From JAMXLO01 sp963819855 (lineage in GTDB: Bacteria; Pseudomonadota; Alphaproteobacteria; Acetobacterales; Acetobacteraceae): DNA of 64,000 nucleotides. Below are positions 17,432 through 26,577 of this stretch, piece after piece. Location of the stretch: assembly GCA_963819855.1 (NCBI GenBank), contig CAWFYC010000028.1, forward strand, positions 1 through 64,000, written 5' to 3'. The number at the start of each line of letters is the position of its first letter. The first letter of the stretch is position 1. Below the pieces are notes generated by a model, which saw only the letters and a program-made list of their open reading frames with translations, made no database searches and was not told the origin of the DNA. Made by a program: the position numbers and the translations under genes.

Positions 17432-18931
17432 ATGAACGCCCAGTTCACCTCGACGCAAGTCAGGATCACCCCGGATAACGCCCTCAAGCAGGCTGCCGCG
17501 TTATTGCAGCGCGGCGATCTGCCAGGGGCGGAGAAAATCTATCGGGCGATCCTGAAGCAATATCCCGATCACTTCGAAACGCTCACACAATTGGCCTTCG
17601 TCCTGTCGAGCCTGGAACGGATGGAGGAAGCGGCCCGGTATTTGCGCAAGGCGCTCAATCAGCGACCGAATTCGGCGGCGGCGCATACCCTGCTCGCTTG
17701 GACGTTGCAAATGCTCGATCGGCATGAGGAAGCACTGGAACGTGTCGGGCGGGCGATCACGCTGGACCCTGAACGAGCCGACTCGCATGCTATCCTGGCG
17801 ACGGTGCTGGCCGATCTGGGACGCTACGACGAGGCGCTCCGTGCCCTGGCACGCGCAATCGAACGCGCCCCGGATCGCGCCCGTTTTTATTACTATTGGG
17901 GCCAGATCACGCGGTGGACCGCCGACGACCCGCGCCGCGCCGCGCTCGAGGCGCTGGCGCATAAGCAGGAGTCTCTGCCGCTCGCCGACCAGGTCGATCT
18001 GCATTTTGCGCTCGCCAAGGCCTGTGCCGATTGCGGCGACACCGAGCGTGCCTTCCGCCGCCAAATCGCGGGCGGCAAACTGCATCGGCGCATCTTCAAA
18101 TACGATGAAGCGGCGACCCTTCGCGAGTTCGACGATCTGTGCCGCGCGTTCGACGCCGATTGGATGCGGCGCCACCAGGGGGCCGGCGATCCGTCGCCGC
18201 TGCCGGTGTTCATACTCGGGATGCCGCGCTCGGGTACCAGCCTGGTCGAACAGATCCTGGCCAGCCATCCCAAAGTCCGGGCGTTCGGCGAGCGTGCGAC
18301 TTTCAATGATGCGCTCGCCCAAATCTGCCGAATGCCGACTGTCCCGCCATCGCTCGCACACCGCGCAGCGCACTGGCCGGATGCGGAATTGCGCAGGCTT
18401 GGCGAGCTCTATCTCGCGGCCACTCGGCGCGACGCGCCTGCGGCTGCGACGCGCATCACTGACAAGCTGCCGGCGAATTTCCAATATGTCGGCCTGATCC
18501 ACGCCGCCCTGCCCAACGCGCGCATCATCCACACGTGCCGCGACCCAGTCGATACCTGCCTTTCCGCGTTCTCGATCCTGTTTTCCGGCTTTGCCCAACT
18601 GCATTCCTACGACCTTGGGGAATTGGGCCGCTATTACCGCGCCTACCAGAAGGTGATGACGCATTGGCGCGACGTCTTGCCCGCCGGCGTCATGCTCGAT
18701 GTGCAATACGAGGCAGTAGTCGACGATCTCGAGCAACAGGCTCGCCGTATCGTTGCCCATTGCGGGCTCGAATGGGACGATGCGTGTCTGGAGTTCCACA
18801 AGACGGACCGCCCGGTCCGCACGATCAGCCACGCACAGGTGCGCCAGCCGATCTACCGCAGCTCGGTTGGGCGCCCGCGTCCGCCGCGTGACCTTCTGCT
18901 GCCCTTGTTGGAGGCGCTTGGCGTCGACTAG
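17432..18931 (+). CDS. TPR-repeat sulfotransferase, shorter paralogue
   Basis: 499 residues. About five TPRs at residues 15-220, then a sulfotransferase domain closely matching the upstream gene: LGMPRSGTSLVEQILASHP from about 262, ITDKLPANFQYVGLIHAALP, CRDPVDTCLSAFS and QPIYRSSVGRPRP near the end. An aggggc ribosome-binding site precedes the ATG. The C-terminal domains are much more alike than the TPR parts, so the pair probably arose by duplication followed by divergence of the binding repeats. Substrate unknown; a cell-surface glycan or peptide is possible. Confidence 0.88.
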   Translation: MNAQFTSTQVRITPDNALKQAAALLQRGDLPGAEKIYRAILKQYPDHFETLTQLAFVLSSLERMEEAARYLRKALNQRPNSAAAHTLLAWTLQMLDRHEEALERVGRAITLDPERADSHAILATVLADLGRYDEALRALARAIERAPDRARFYYYWGQITRWTADDPRRAALEALAHKQESLPLADQVDLHFALAKACADCGDTERAFRRQIAGGKLHRRIFKYDEAATLREFDDLCRAFDADWMRRHQGAGDPSPLPVFILGMPRSGTSLVEQILASHPKVRAFGERATFNDALAQICRMPTVPPSLAHRAAHWPDAELRRLGELYLAATRRDAPAAATRITDKLPANFQYVGLIHAALPNARIIHTCRDPVDTCLSAFSILFSGFAQLHSYDLGELGRYYRAYQKVMTHWRDVLPAGVMLDVQYEAVVDDLEQQARRIVAHCGLEWDDACLEFHKTDRPVRTISHAQVRQPIYRSSVGRPRPPRDLLLPLLEALGVD

Positions 18932-18992
18932 CGGGCAGTGGACGAGGCGATCAGGTATAACACAGCGGCGCGGCCGCACAGGTCCGCGCCGG

Positions 18993-19883
18993 CTATCGCG
19001 GGTTCGCCGCGACAGGCTCCGGTGAATCAACTGGCCGCGACGGCGGGTAGAACGGATACATCAGTTGTCCGGCCAGCGAACTGGGCAGCTCCGCCTCGAT
19101 GCCATAGGCCGACGGCCATTGCTTGCGCGGCAGGAAACGGGTTCCAAAGACCCAGTCCCAGACCGGCAACATCGACGCATAATTACGGTCTCGCGGATCG
19201 GCAAGGGTGTGGTGCCAGTGGTGGAAGCGAGGCGTCGAGATCAGCCATTCCAAGGGGCCCAATCGCCAGCGAATGTTGGCGTGGATGAAGAAGCCCCACA
19301 CCGTGACGACCAACATGATCATCGTGGCCACCAGGGTGCCTTGCACGGTCTGCGGAGCGCCCAGACCAAGAACGTAGACCGGAATCAGGCCACACAAGCG
19401 AATAAACACGAAGTCGACTGGATGCGCGCGCGAACTGACCAGGAAATAAACCTGCCTGGGGTTATGGTGGATTGCGTGGAAGCGCCACAGCAAGGGGATT
19501 TCGTGGGCCCAGCGGTGTCCCCAGTAGAAGCCGAGATCGCCGACCACAAACGCGGACAGGCCGCGCAACCACAGCGGCCAGGCGGCAACCGCAGCATGCA
19601 CGCGCCACGGGACAAAGTGGAAAGCCACATAGGCGATGAGTGACAGCGGAACCGCAAGCAGCAGGTTGGGAACCAGGCTGCTGATGACATAAAAGCCGAG
19701 ATCGCCGAGGAGGTCCTTGCTGAAGATCTTCCGCGGATGGATCGCGAACAGACGCTCCAACGGCAGGAAGATCAAGGCAAGGATAAGCAGCCACGCGCAG
19801 AGCCGGATTATGCTCAGCACGAACGTCGGCAGGTGATAGTGGAGCAGGAGCTCGAGCACGGCACCGTCTTGATTAGCTGGCAC
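18993..19883 (-). CDS. sterol desaturase / fatty acid hydroxylase superfamily membrane protein
   Basis: 296 residues with four or more membrane segments. It carries the three histidine clusters that bind a di-iron centre: HRWAH, HAIHH and HHWHH, in that order, as expected for PF04116. Members hydroxylate or desaturate lipids using O2. The start is a GTG at 19883 (read as Met); the segment after it is acidic and short before the first TM at about 20-42. It converges on the sulfotransferase gene and is followed upstream by the PEP-CTERM gene in the same direction. Substrate not predictable. Confidence 0.85.
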   Translation of the reverse strand: MPANQDGAVLELLLHYHLPTFVLSIIRLCAWLLILALIFLPLERLFAIHPRKIFSKDLLGDLGFYVISSLVPNLLLAVPLSLIAYVAFHFVPWRVHAAVAAWPLWLRGLSAFVVGDLGFYWGHRWAHEIPLLWRFHAIHHNPRQVYFLVSSRAHPVDFVFIRLCGLIPVYVLGLGAPQTVQGTLVATMIMLVVTVWGFFIHANIRWRLGPLEWLISTPRFHHWHHTLADPRDRNYASMLPVWDWVFGTRFLPRKQWPSAYGIEAELPSSLAGQLMYPFYPPSRPVDSPEPVAANPR

Positions 19884-19946
19884 CCGGGCCGGGCCAGATT
19901 CGGCGCCCGGCTACGTCCGGCCCGGGCGCCTCAATCTACCAGGAGA

Positions 19947-20792
19947 TCAGTTCGCAGTGGAACGCTTTGCGCGCCGGCGACGGGCAACTGCGCCTAGGCC
20001 AACCAGGCCAACGCCGACGAGCCCCAGGGTCGCGGGTTCTGGCACCAGTCCCGGCGGTGCATTGACCGCAGTCAGGAACACCGTCGGAGGCTCGTTTACC
20101 GTGCTGCCATTGTTGCCCCAGGCGAGGAAGCTGAGGAGCTCGGTCGGGTGGTTGGCGGTCAGCGTGACCGAGGTGAACTGCCACGGTGTGCCGCCGTGGG
20201 AGGGGGTGTGCATCAAGTTTGACGCAGCAATCGACGCACCCGGATCAGCGCTCCCGTAGGTAGCGACACAGGTCCCGTTGCCGCAGCCGGGGGGAGAGTA
20301 ACTGACCACAAGCGGATCGGAAGGATCGCTCAACGAGACGATCCACTGTTCGGTCGTGTCGCCATTGAAAGTGGTTTGCTGACCAGCCGCCTGATAGAAA
20401 CTCAGCGTGTATTTGTTGGAGCCCGGGGTCGTGTCCAGGCCGGTCAGCAAGAAACCGAATGAAGTCTCAAAAGTGGGATTGCCGTCCGCCTGGATGTAGT
20501 TCCCGGCATTGGGCACCGGACCCGGGTCCACATAGACCGGGTACGCATTGCCGTGCGCCTGAACATTTTGCGTGGCCGTACCAGGAGCATCGACCGAGAT
20601 AAGGCCGGTTCCGCCGGTCCAGCCGGTCGGCTGAACGTAGGAAAACACGTCTTTGGGCGCGTGAACGTAGGAGGTGAAGTTCAGATTTGGCAGCCCTGGA
20701 AGCAGAGGATACGCCTCTGCCGAATAGGTCACGAACGACAGGCTCAGAGCTGTCGACGCGATAAGTGCCGTCTTTTTAAGCGCAATGTGCAT
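19947..20792 (-). CDS. PEP-CTERM sorting-domain protein
   Basis: 281 residues. A signal peptide (TALIASTALSLSFVTYSAEA) is followed by a Ser/Thr/Asn/Gly-rich mature region and a C-terminal sorting signal: VPEPATLGLVGVGLVGLG, then the basic cluster ARRRRAKR. PEP-CTERM proteins are recognised by exosortase (EpsH) after export and linked to surface or exopolysaccharide structures; the exosortase gene is not in this window. Two cysteines in PGCGNGTC may form a disulfide. Its upstream region has a near-perfect sigma-54 promoter. Confidence 0.9.
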   Translation of the reverse strand: MHIALKKTALIASTALSLSFVTYSAEAYPLLPGLPNLNFTSYVHAPKDVFSYVQPTGWTGGTGLISVDAPGTATQNVQAHGNAYPVYVDPGPVPNAGNYIQADGNPTFETSFGFLLTGLDTTPGSNKYTLSFYQAAGQQTTFNGDTTEQWIVSLSDPSDPLVVSYSPPGCGNGTCVATYGSADPGASIAASNLMHTPSHGGTPWQFTSVTLTANHPTELLSFLAWGNNGSTVNEPPTVFLTAVNAPPGLVPEPATLGLVGVGLVGLGAVARRRRAKRSTAN

Positions 20793-20830
20793 TTGGGCTC
20801 CCCATACGAAAAATGGTCTGCCCGGTATGA

Positions 20831-20846
20831 AGCAAGCTGCGTGCCA
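20831..20846 (-). promoter_or_regulatory. sigma-54 (-24/-12) promoter of the PEP-CTERM gene
   Basis: The minus strand reads TGGCACGCAGCTTGCT, a full match to the RpoN consensus TGGCACG-N4-TTGC(A/T), with GG and GC 10 bases apart. It lies 39-54 bases upstream of the start codon at 20792, giving a short leader. RpoN promoters need an enhancer-binding protein. Confidence 0.75.
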
Positions 20847-20908
20847 GGACGGGAAATTACGCTATTTCAATTGGTTGCCGGGCTACAGCGTTTGGACCAA
20901 AACCAAAC

Positions 20909-20925
20909 TGTAAAGATTTCCGACA
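20909..20925 (-). promoter_or_regulatory. candidate enhancer site for a sigma-54 activator
   Basis: TGTCGGAAATCTTTACA on the minus strand lies about 65 bases upstream of the -24 element, the right distance for an enhancer-binding protein such as the PrsR-type regulators often tied to PEP-CTERM genes. The binding-site assignment is inference from position and memory of similar words near such genes. Confidence 0.35.
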
Positions 20926-21160
20926 AGCAATTGTGTCAAATAGTGAGACCGATACCCATGATCCACATAAATCTAACTCAGTCTCAATAACCACCTCTAA
21001 CACGGCACCAGTCGCCTGAAACGGGGCAAACCAACCCATCCGGCATTGCCACCACCCGGAACCGCAGACGCGGCTGACACCGGTTTAGTTTTCCGTGGGT
21101 TTGGGATCGTGAGGCGGTCATGCCATGATCTCGCCCCGGGGTGGGGGCAGGGTTCGCCGA

Positions 21161-21586
21161 ATGCAAACGAAATGGATGGGCGGCGTCCTGTTGCTGGCCG
21201 TCACCGCCTGTACCAGTCAGCCGCCGATCGAGCGGTCGGCGTCGACGCTGACGCCGGCAGTTCAGGCCTGCGCCGAAACAGGCGAGGCCTCCTGGTATCA
21301 CGGCGCGCGGCGGGGGCGCACCGCCGCCCGTGACCTCACCGCCGCGCACAAGACGCTGCCGTTCGGCACACTGGTGCATGTCACGGCGGTCGAGACCGGG
21401 CAGTCCGTCATGGTGCGGATCAACGATCGCGGCCCCTTCGGAAGAGGCCGGGTGATCGATCTGTCCGCCTCCGCGGCGTCCGAACTGGGCATCCTGCGCG
21501 ACGGTGTCGCCCGGGTCCGGCTCGAGGTCGATGGAGCAACAGCGCAGGACTGCCCGCTCCAGGGGGTGCGCTTCGCCTCCGACTAG
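21161..21586 (+). CDS. rlpA: RlpA-like double-psi beta-barrel lipoprotein
   Basis: 141 residues from ATG 21161, chosen because it gives a lipoprotein signal (GGVLLLAVTAC, lipid on the Cys). The mature part is the RlpA/DPBB domain: GEASWYHGARRGRTAARD, TAAHKTLPFGTLVHVT, VMVRINDRGPFGRGRVIDLS and AASELGI. RlpA proteins act on or bind denuded peptidoglycan at the septum. There is no SPOR domain, so this is a short form. Divergent from the PEP-CTERM gene across 368 bases. Confidence 0.85.
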   Translation: MQTKWMGGVLLLAVTACTSQPPIERSASTLTPAVQACAETGEASWYHGARRGRTAARDLTAAHKTLPFGTLVHVTAVETGQSVMVRINDRGPFGRGRVIDLSASAASELGILRDGVARVRLEVDGATAQDCPLQGVRFASD

Positions 21587-21641
21587 CTTGCGGAAATCGC
21601 CGCACTGGAGGACGCTCGATCGTCAGTCAGGGAACAGGACG

Positions 21642-22189
21642 ATGGCAAACATCCGCGCGCGCCTCGCCCACATGGGCATCTACGTTCACGACCGGGACAG
21701 GATGGAGCGCTTCTACACCGAGGTACTCGGCCTGATGGTCACCGACCACGGCGAGGGCCGCGCCGGCATGCACCTCACCTTCATGAGCGGCAACCCGGAG
21801 AACCATCATCAGATGGTGCTGGTCACCGGCCGGCCCGACACCTCGGGCTTCAATCCGATCCAGCAGATGTCCTTCATGGTGGATTCGCTCGTCGACCTGC
21901 GCGAGGTGCACACGCCGCGCGCTGGCGCTCGGCGCCACCGAGATGCGCCCGGTCAGCCACGGCAACGCCTGGTCGATCTACTTCAAGGACCCGGAAGGCA
22001 ACACGGTGGAGGCGTATCTCGACACGCCGTTCCACGTGCCGCAGCCGCACGGCAAGCCGCTCGACCTCGCCAAGTCGGACCAGCAGATCCTGCGCGAGAC
22101 CGAAGACGCCTGCCGCCAGGATCCGGGCTTCATGCCGATCGAGCAGTTCAAGCGCCAGATGGCCGCGCGGCTCGGCGCCGACGCCGTGA
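21642..22189 (+). pseudogene. VOC-family (glyoxalase/extradiol dioxygenase-like) protein, two frameshifts
   Basis: From ATG 21642 the frame reads MANIRARLAHMGIYVHDRDR, FYTEVLGLMV and NHHQMVLVTGRP. It shifts near 21914 and continues ALGATEMRPVSHGNAWSIYF, KDPEGNTVEAYLDTPF and FKRQMAARLGADA. Removing one inserted base near 21914 and one near 22186 gives 181 residues ending at TGA 22189, a normal single-module VOC protein with His and Glu metal ligands (HMGIYVHD, NTVEAY). It precedes an MFS gene that is broken in the same way. If intact, it would be a metal-dependent dioxygenase or isomerase of unknown substrate. Confidence 0.7.
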
Positions 22190-22207
22190 GCCCTCCCGAA
22201 CTCCGGC

Positions 22208-23468
22208 GTGCGGGGAGGCGCAGGACCCTCCGAGGCAGCGCCGGGACCCGGCGGCCTGGCATCGCATTGGCAGGTGACGCTGTGGGCCATGGTGGGCATC
22301 CAGTTCATCATGACCATGTCGTTCAGCTTCCTCAGCCCGATCATGCCGCTGTTCCTGCCGGAACTAGGCGTGACCACCGACGCCGGCATCGCCCTGTGGT
22401 CCGGCATCCTGAACGGCTCCACCTCGTTCGTCGCCGCGTTCGCCTCGCCGCTGTGGGGACGGCTCGCCGACAGCTACGGCCGCAAGCCGATGCTGATCCG
22501 CTCGAGCTGCGCGATCGCTGTGTTCACCGCGCTCATGGGCCTGTCGCTGAACGTCTGGCAGTTCTTCGCCGCCCGCGCGCTGATGGGCGTGTTCGCCGGC
22601 TTCTCCTCCACCGCGATGGCGCTGGTGGCGAGCCAGGTGCCCGAGCAGCGGCTCGGCTACGCGCTGGGCTTGCTCAGCACCGGACAGCTGGTCGGATCGC
22701 TGGTCGGGCCGGTGATCGGCGGCGTGCTGGCCGACCTCACCGGCAGCTACCGCATTCCGTTCTACTGCACCTCGGCGATCACCTTCGCTCATCGGTGTTC
22801 CTGGTGTGGCGCGGCGTGCAGGAGACGCTTCACGCGGCCCGACGGCGGACATCGACGACGCTCGGGACTGCGTGGCCTGGCACTGATGATCGGCGCGGCG
22901 GGCATGCTGCCGCTGTTCTTCGTGCTGTTCATGGCGCAGTTCGGCACCCGCGCGGTGCAGCCGTTGGTTACGCGTGTTCGTCCAGGAACTGGTCGGCCCG
23001 CGGCCCGACCTCGCGACGCTGGGCGGACTGGCATTCTCCGTCACCGGACTGGCCGGCATGATGGCGGTGCCGTTTCTCGGCAAGCACAGCGACGAGATCG
23101 GCTATCGCCGCGTGCTGCTGATCTGCCTGGCGGGCGCCACGCTGACCAGCCTGCCGCAGGCGTTCGCCACCAGCTACTGGTTGTTCGCGGTCGAGCGTTT
23201 CGGCGTCGGGCTGTTCATCGGCGGCATCCTGCCGACGGCGAATGCGCTGATCGGGCGGATGGTGTCGCGCAGCGATCGCGGCACGGTGTACGGCATGACC
23301 GCGTCGGCGACGTTTCTCGGCAATTCGCTGGGGCCGCTGACCGGCGGCGCGATCGCCGCCTCGTTCGGGCTGCGCTGGGTGTTCCTGGTCACCGCGGCAC
23401 TGCTGCTGGCGAACCTGATCTGGGTGTACTTCAATGTACCGGAATATGTGGGCGCACGGGATACCTAG
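22208..23468 (+). pseudogene. MFS transporter (DHA1-like drug/solute porter), four frameshifts
   Basis: The frame from GTG 22208 reads through about six membrane helices, with motif GRLADSYGRKPMLI after TM2. Frame changes follow near 22788 (two), 22831 and 22973; the rest reads FSVTGLAGMMAVPFLGKHSD to YFNVPEYVGARDT. All four are single inserted bases; corrected length is 418 residues with 12 helices, typical of DHA1 exporters such as MdtG. The exact start is uncertain because the region around 22190 is affected. It probably formed an operon with the VOC gene. Confidence 0.7.
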
Positions 23469-23575
23469 GGGAGACGAGCATGGCAGCGCAGCTTCGTCCG
23501 CCATGACGATGGGGGCGATCGCTGCCGCCACACCCATACGGGCCGGGCTTTCGTCGCCGGGTAAATATAGCGGTA

Positions 23576-26446
23576 TCAGAGGGTTTTCGTCGCGCTGTAC
23601 GCTCTGATGGCCTGTGCCTGCGCGGCAAGATCGTCAACGGTTTGGAACGCTCCCACAGCGGCACCATCCAACAACAGCAGCGCTGTAGCCACTGGACCTC
23701 CTGGGCTTGTGAAATTTCCGGGGGATTCCGCGCTGGCTATCGCAGTCGGATAGAACGATGAAAGGTCGGTAGTCGGCTGCGACATATTCGAGCCGGCCGA
23801 TTGGTATGTGCCAACGGTCTCCTCGAGCGCCGCCAAGGATACGGGAGGTTCCGGTGTCAGTGCAGTCTGCAGGATGGGTTGGGACGCACCGCTCCAGCCG
23901 GTGAATATTCCCGCCTGCTGCGCGATGCTGACGATGTTGGCATCCGGATCGGTGGCCGCCAGTTGAGTGCTCAAGGCGTTCATCGCGTTGATCGAACGGG
24001 TGCCAGTCACGCTCGCGATGATCTGCACCGCCGGGCTGTCGATCTCGCCAGTCAGACCACCGAGAGTGCCGTCCGGAAGGTTCGGCTGGCGCGTCCCGGT
24101 TTGGGCAATCAAGGTAAGGCTCTGCGAGCCACCGGTGCCGGCGATATAGGTCAGCTGTCGGAATTGGTCCGCGGTGAAATCGGTTTGGCCGGTGACATCC
24201 GTGCTGCCCAGCATGAGCTTCCCACCGGCCCCGCCGCCGTCGCCCAGCGCCACGCGATATCCTGCAATCGTCTGTCCGGCCGATGCGCTCGCCCCGAACA
24301 GGGCGCTCATCCGGTAGCTGTCGTTCGCTTGGGCGGTGAAGTTGCCATCGGTCTGCAAGGTGGGGCGGGACGCGCCGCTCCAGCCGGTGAATATCCCGGA
24401 CTGCTGTGCGATGCTGACGATGTTGGCATCCGGATCGGTCGTGGCCAGCTGGGTGCTCAAGGCGTTCATCGCGTTGATCGAACGGGTGCCGGTGACGTTC
24501 GCGGTGATCTGCACCGCCGGACTGTCGATCTCGCGGCTCAGGGCACCGAGGCTGCCATCTGGGAGGTTCGGCTGGCGCGTGCCGGTCTGGGCGATCACGG
24601 TGAGACTTTGCGAGCCACCGGTGCCGGCGACATAGGTCAGCTGTCGGAACTGGTCGGCGGTGAAATCGGTTTGGCCGGTGACGTCCTGCGTGCCCAGCAT
24701 GAGCTTCCCGCCGCCATCGCCCAGCGCCACACGATATCCTGCGATCGTCTGTCCGGTCGATGCGCTTGCCTGGAACAGCCCGCTCATCCGGTAGCTGTCA
24801 CCACCTTGGGCGGTGAAATTGCCATCGGTCTGCAAGGTCGGTTGAGCCGCGCCGCTCCAGCCGGTGAATATCCCCGCCTGCTGCGCGATGCTGACGATGT
24901 TGGCATCCGGATCGGTGGCCGCCAGTTGAGTGCTCAAGGCGTTCATCGCGTTGATCCAACGGGTGCCAGTCACGCCCGCGGTGATCTGCACCGCCGGGCT
25001 GTCGATCTCGCCAGTCAGACCACCGAGGCTGCCATCTGGGAGGTTCGGCTGGCGCGTGCCGGTCTGGGCGATCACGGTGAGACTTTGCGAGCCACCGGTG
25101 CCGGCGACATAGGTCAGCTGTCGGAACTGGTCGGCGGTGAAATCGGTTTGGCCGGTGACGTCCTGCGTGCCCAGCATGAGCTTCCCGCCGCCATCGCCCA
25201 GCGCCACGCGATATCCTGCAATCGTCTGTCCGGTCGATGCGCTTGCCTGGAACAGCCCGCTCATCCGGTAGCTGTCACCACCTTGGGTGGTGAAATTGCC
25301 ATCGGTCCGCAAGGTGGGTTGCGCTGCTCCACTCCAGCCGGTGAATATCTCCGCCTGCTGCGCGATGCTGACGATGTTGGCATCCGGATCGGTGGCGGCC
25401 AGCTGGGTGCTCAAGGCGTTCATCGCGTTGATCGAACGGGTGCCGGTGACGTTCGCGGTGATCTGCACCGCCGGGCTGTCGATTTCCCGCGTCAGCGTGC
25501 CGTCCGGCAGCCGTGTGCCGGTCTGGCCGATCACGGAGAGACTCTGCGAACCACCGGTGCCGGCGATATAGGTCAGCTGCCGGAACTGATCGGCGGTGAA
25601 ATCGGTCTGGCCGGTGACATCCTGCGTGCCCAGCATGAGCTTCCCGCCGCCATCGCCCAGCGCCACGCGATATCCGGCAATCGTCTGTCCGGTCGATGCG
25701 CTTGCCTGGAACAGCCCGCTCATCCGGTAACTGTCACCACCTTGGGCGGTGAAATTGCCATCGGTCTGCAAGGTCGGTTGGGCCGCTCCGCTCCAGCCGG
25801 TGAATATCTCCGCCTGCTGCGCGATGCTGACGATGTTGGCATCCGGATCGGTGGCGGCCAGCCGGGTGCTCAAGGCGTTCATCGCGTTGATCGAACGGGT
25901 GCCGGTGACGTTCGCCGTGATCTGCACCGCCGGGCTGTCGATCTCGCCGCTCAGAGCACCGAGAGTGCCATCAGGGAGGTTCGGCTGGCGCTTGCCGGTT
26001 TGAGCGATCACGGTGAGACTCTGCGAGCCACCGGTGCCGGCGACGTAGGTCAGCTGCGCGAACTCATCCGCAGTGAAATCGGTTCGATCGGTGGGCTTGC
26101 CGCCCAGCATGAGCGTCCCACCGGTCCCGCCGCCATCGCCCAATGCCACGCGATATCCAGCGATCGTCTGTCCGGTCGATGCAATTGCCTTGAACAGAGC
26201 GCTCATCCGGTAGCTGTCACCACCATCGGTGGTGAAGTCGCCAGCTACCAGCGCGTTGCTGATGCTGATTACGTCAACCGGCGCCGAGTTGTTGGCCGGT
26301 GCGGTTGCTGCCGCATCCGCAGACGGTGGCGTGGTGGTCGAAGCCGGCGTGTCTTGCGTGCCGGAATTGTTCGTCGTGAAACTGTAGCCGACTGGCAGCT
26401 GCAACGAGAACGGGAGGACGCTCAAACTCATAGCTGCAATCCACAA
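23576..26446 (-). CDS. large protein with five near-identical tandem repeats
   Basis: 956 residues (950 if the ATG at 26428 is used). After a Thr/Ser/Ala/Pro-rich leader come five repeats of about 153-162 residues, each with DSYRMSALF, QTIAGYRVALGDGGG, DFTADQFRQLTY, VAGTGGSQSLTVIAQTG, EIDSPAVQITANVTGTRSIN and DPDANIVSIAQQA plus IFTGWSG. A short non-repeat tail ends AIRAYSATKTL. No clear signal peptide, no cysteine, strongly beta-like composition. Such regular repeats suggest a surface or structural protein, but I recognise no family. Neighbours give no clue. The length likely varies between strains by recombination. Confidence 0.8.
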   Translation of the reverse strand: MWIAAMSLSVLPFSLQLPVGYSFTTNNSGTQDTPASTTTPPSADAAATAPANNSAPVDVISISNALVAGDFTTDGGDSYRMSALFKAIASTGQTIAGYRVALGDGGGTGGTLMLGGKPTDRTDFTADEFAQLTYVAGTGGSQSLTVIAQTGKRQPNLPDGTLGALSGEIDSPAVQITANVTGTRSINAMNALSTRLAATDPDANIVSIAQQAEIFTGWSGAAQPTLQTDGNFTAQGGDSYRMSGLFQASASTGQTIAGYRVALGDGGGKLMLGTQDVTGQTDFTADQFRQLTYIAGTGGSQSLSVIGQTGTRLPDGTLTREIDSPAVQITANVTGTRSINAMNALSTQLAATDPDANIVSIAQQAEIFTGWSGAAQPTLRTDGNFTTQGGDSYRMSGLFQASASTGQTIAGYRVALGDGGGKLMLGTQDVTGQTDFTADQFRQLTYVAGTGGSQSLTVIAQTGTRQPNLPDGSLGGLTGEIDSPAVQITAGVTGTRWINAMNALSTQLAATDPDANIVSIAQQAGIFTGWSGAAQPTLQTDGNFTAQGGDSYRMSGLFQASASTGQTIAGYRVALGDGGGKLMLGTQDVTGQTDFTADQFRQLTYVAGTGGSQSLTVIAQTGTRQPNLPDGSLGALSREIDSPAVQITANVTGTRSINAMNALSTQLATTDPDANIVSIAQQSGIFTGWSGASRPTLQTDGNFTAQANDSYRMSALFGASASAGQTIAGYRVALGDGGGAGGKLMLGSTDVTGQTDFTADQFRQLTYIAGTGGSQSLTLIAQTGTRQPNLPDGTLGGLTGEIDSPAVQIIASVTGTRSINAMNALSTQLAATDPDANIVSIAQQAGIFTGWSGASQPILQTALTPEPPVSLAALEETVGTYQSAGSNMSQPTTDLSSFYPTAIASAESPGNFTSPGGPVATALLLLDGAAVGAFQTVDDLAAQAQAIRAYSATKTL
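23870..26250 (-). repeat. five tandem coding repeats of 459-486 bp
   Basis: The word acgatgttggcatccggatc recurs at 23931, 24417, 24894, 25371 and 25830, giving periods of 486, 477, 477 and 459 bases, all multiples of three. Long stretches are identical between units, with small in-frame indels in the Gly-rich loop and after the QTG motif. This implies recent unit duplication or gene conversion. Confidence 0.9.
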
Positions 26447-26577
26447 TGCCGCTCCAGTCTAGGCTCACCTGCTTTACGAACGCTGAAACCCATTCGCGAG
26501 AGCCGCGAACCCCTGGTCATTGTCGCAGCCGGCAGGCAGATTCTCCCCGGCGACAGGCCATCCGGGAAGGCTGAAAG

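Noticed and set aside
23870..26250. CRISPR array
   Set aside because: The only regular repeats are about 470 bp, coding and without spacers; no cas genes in the window.
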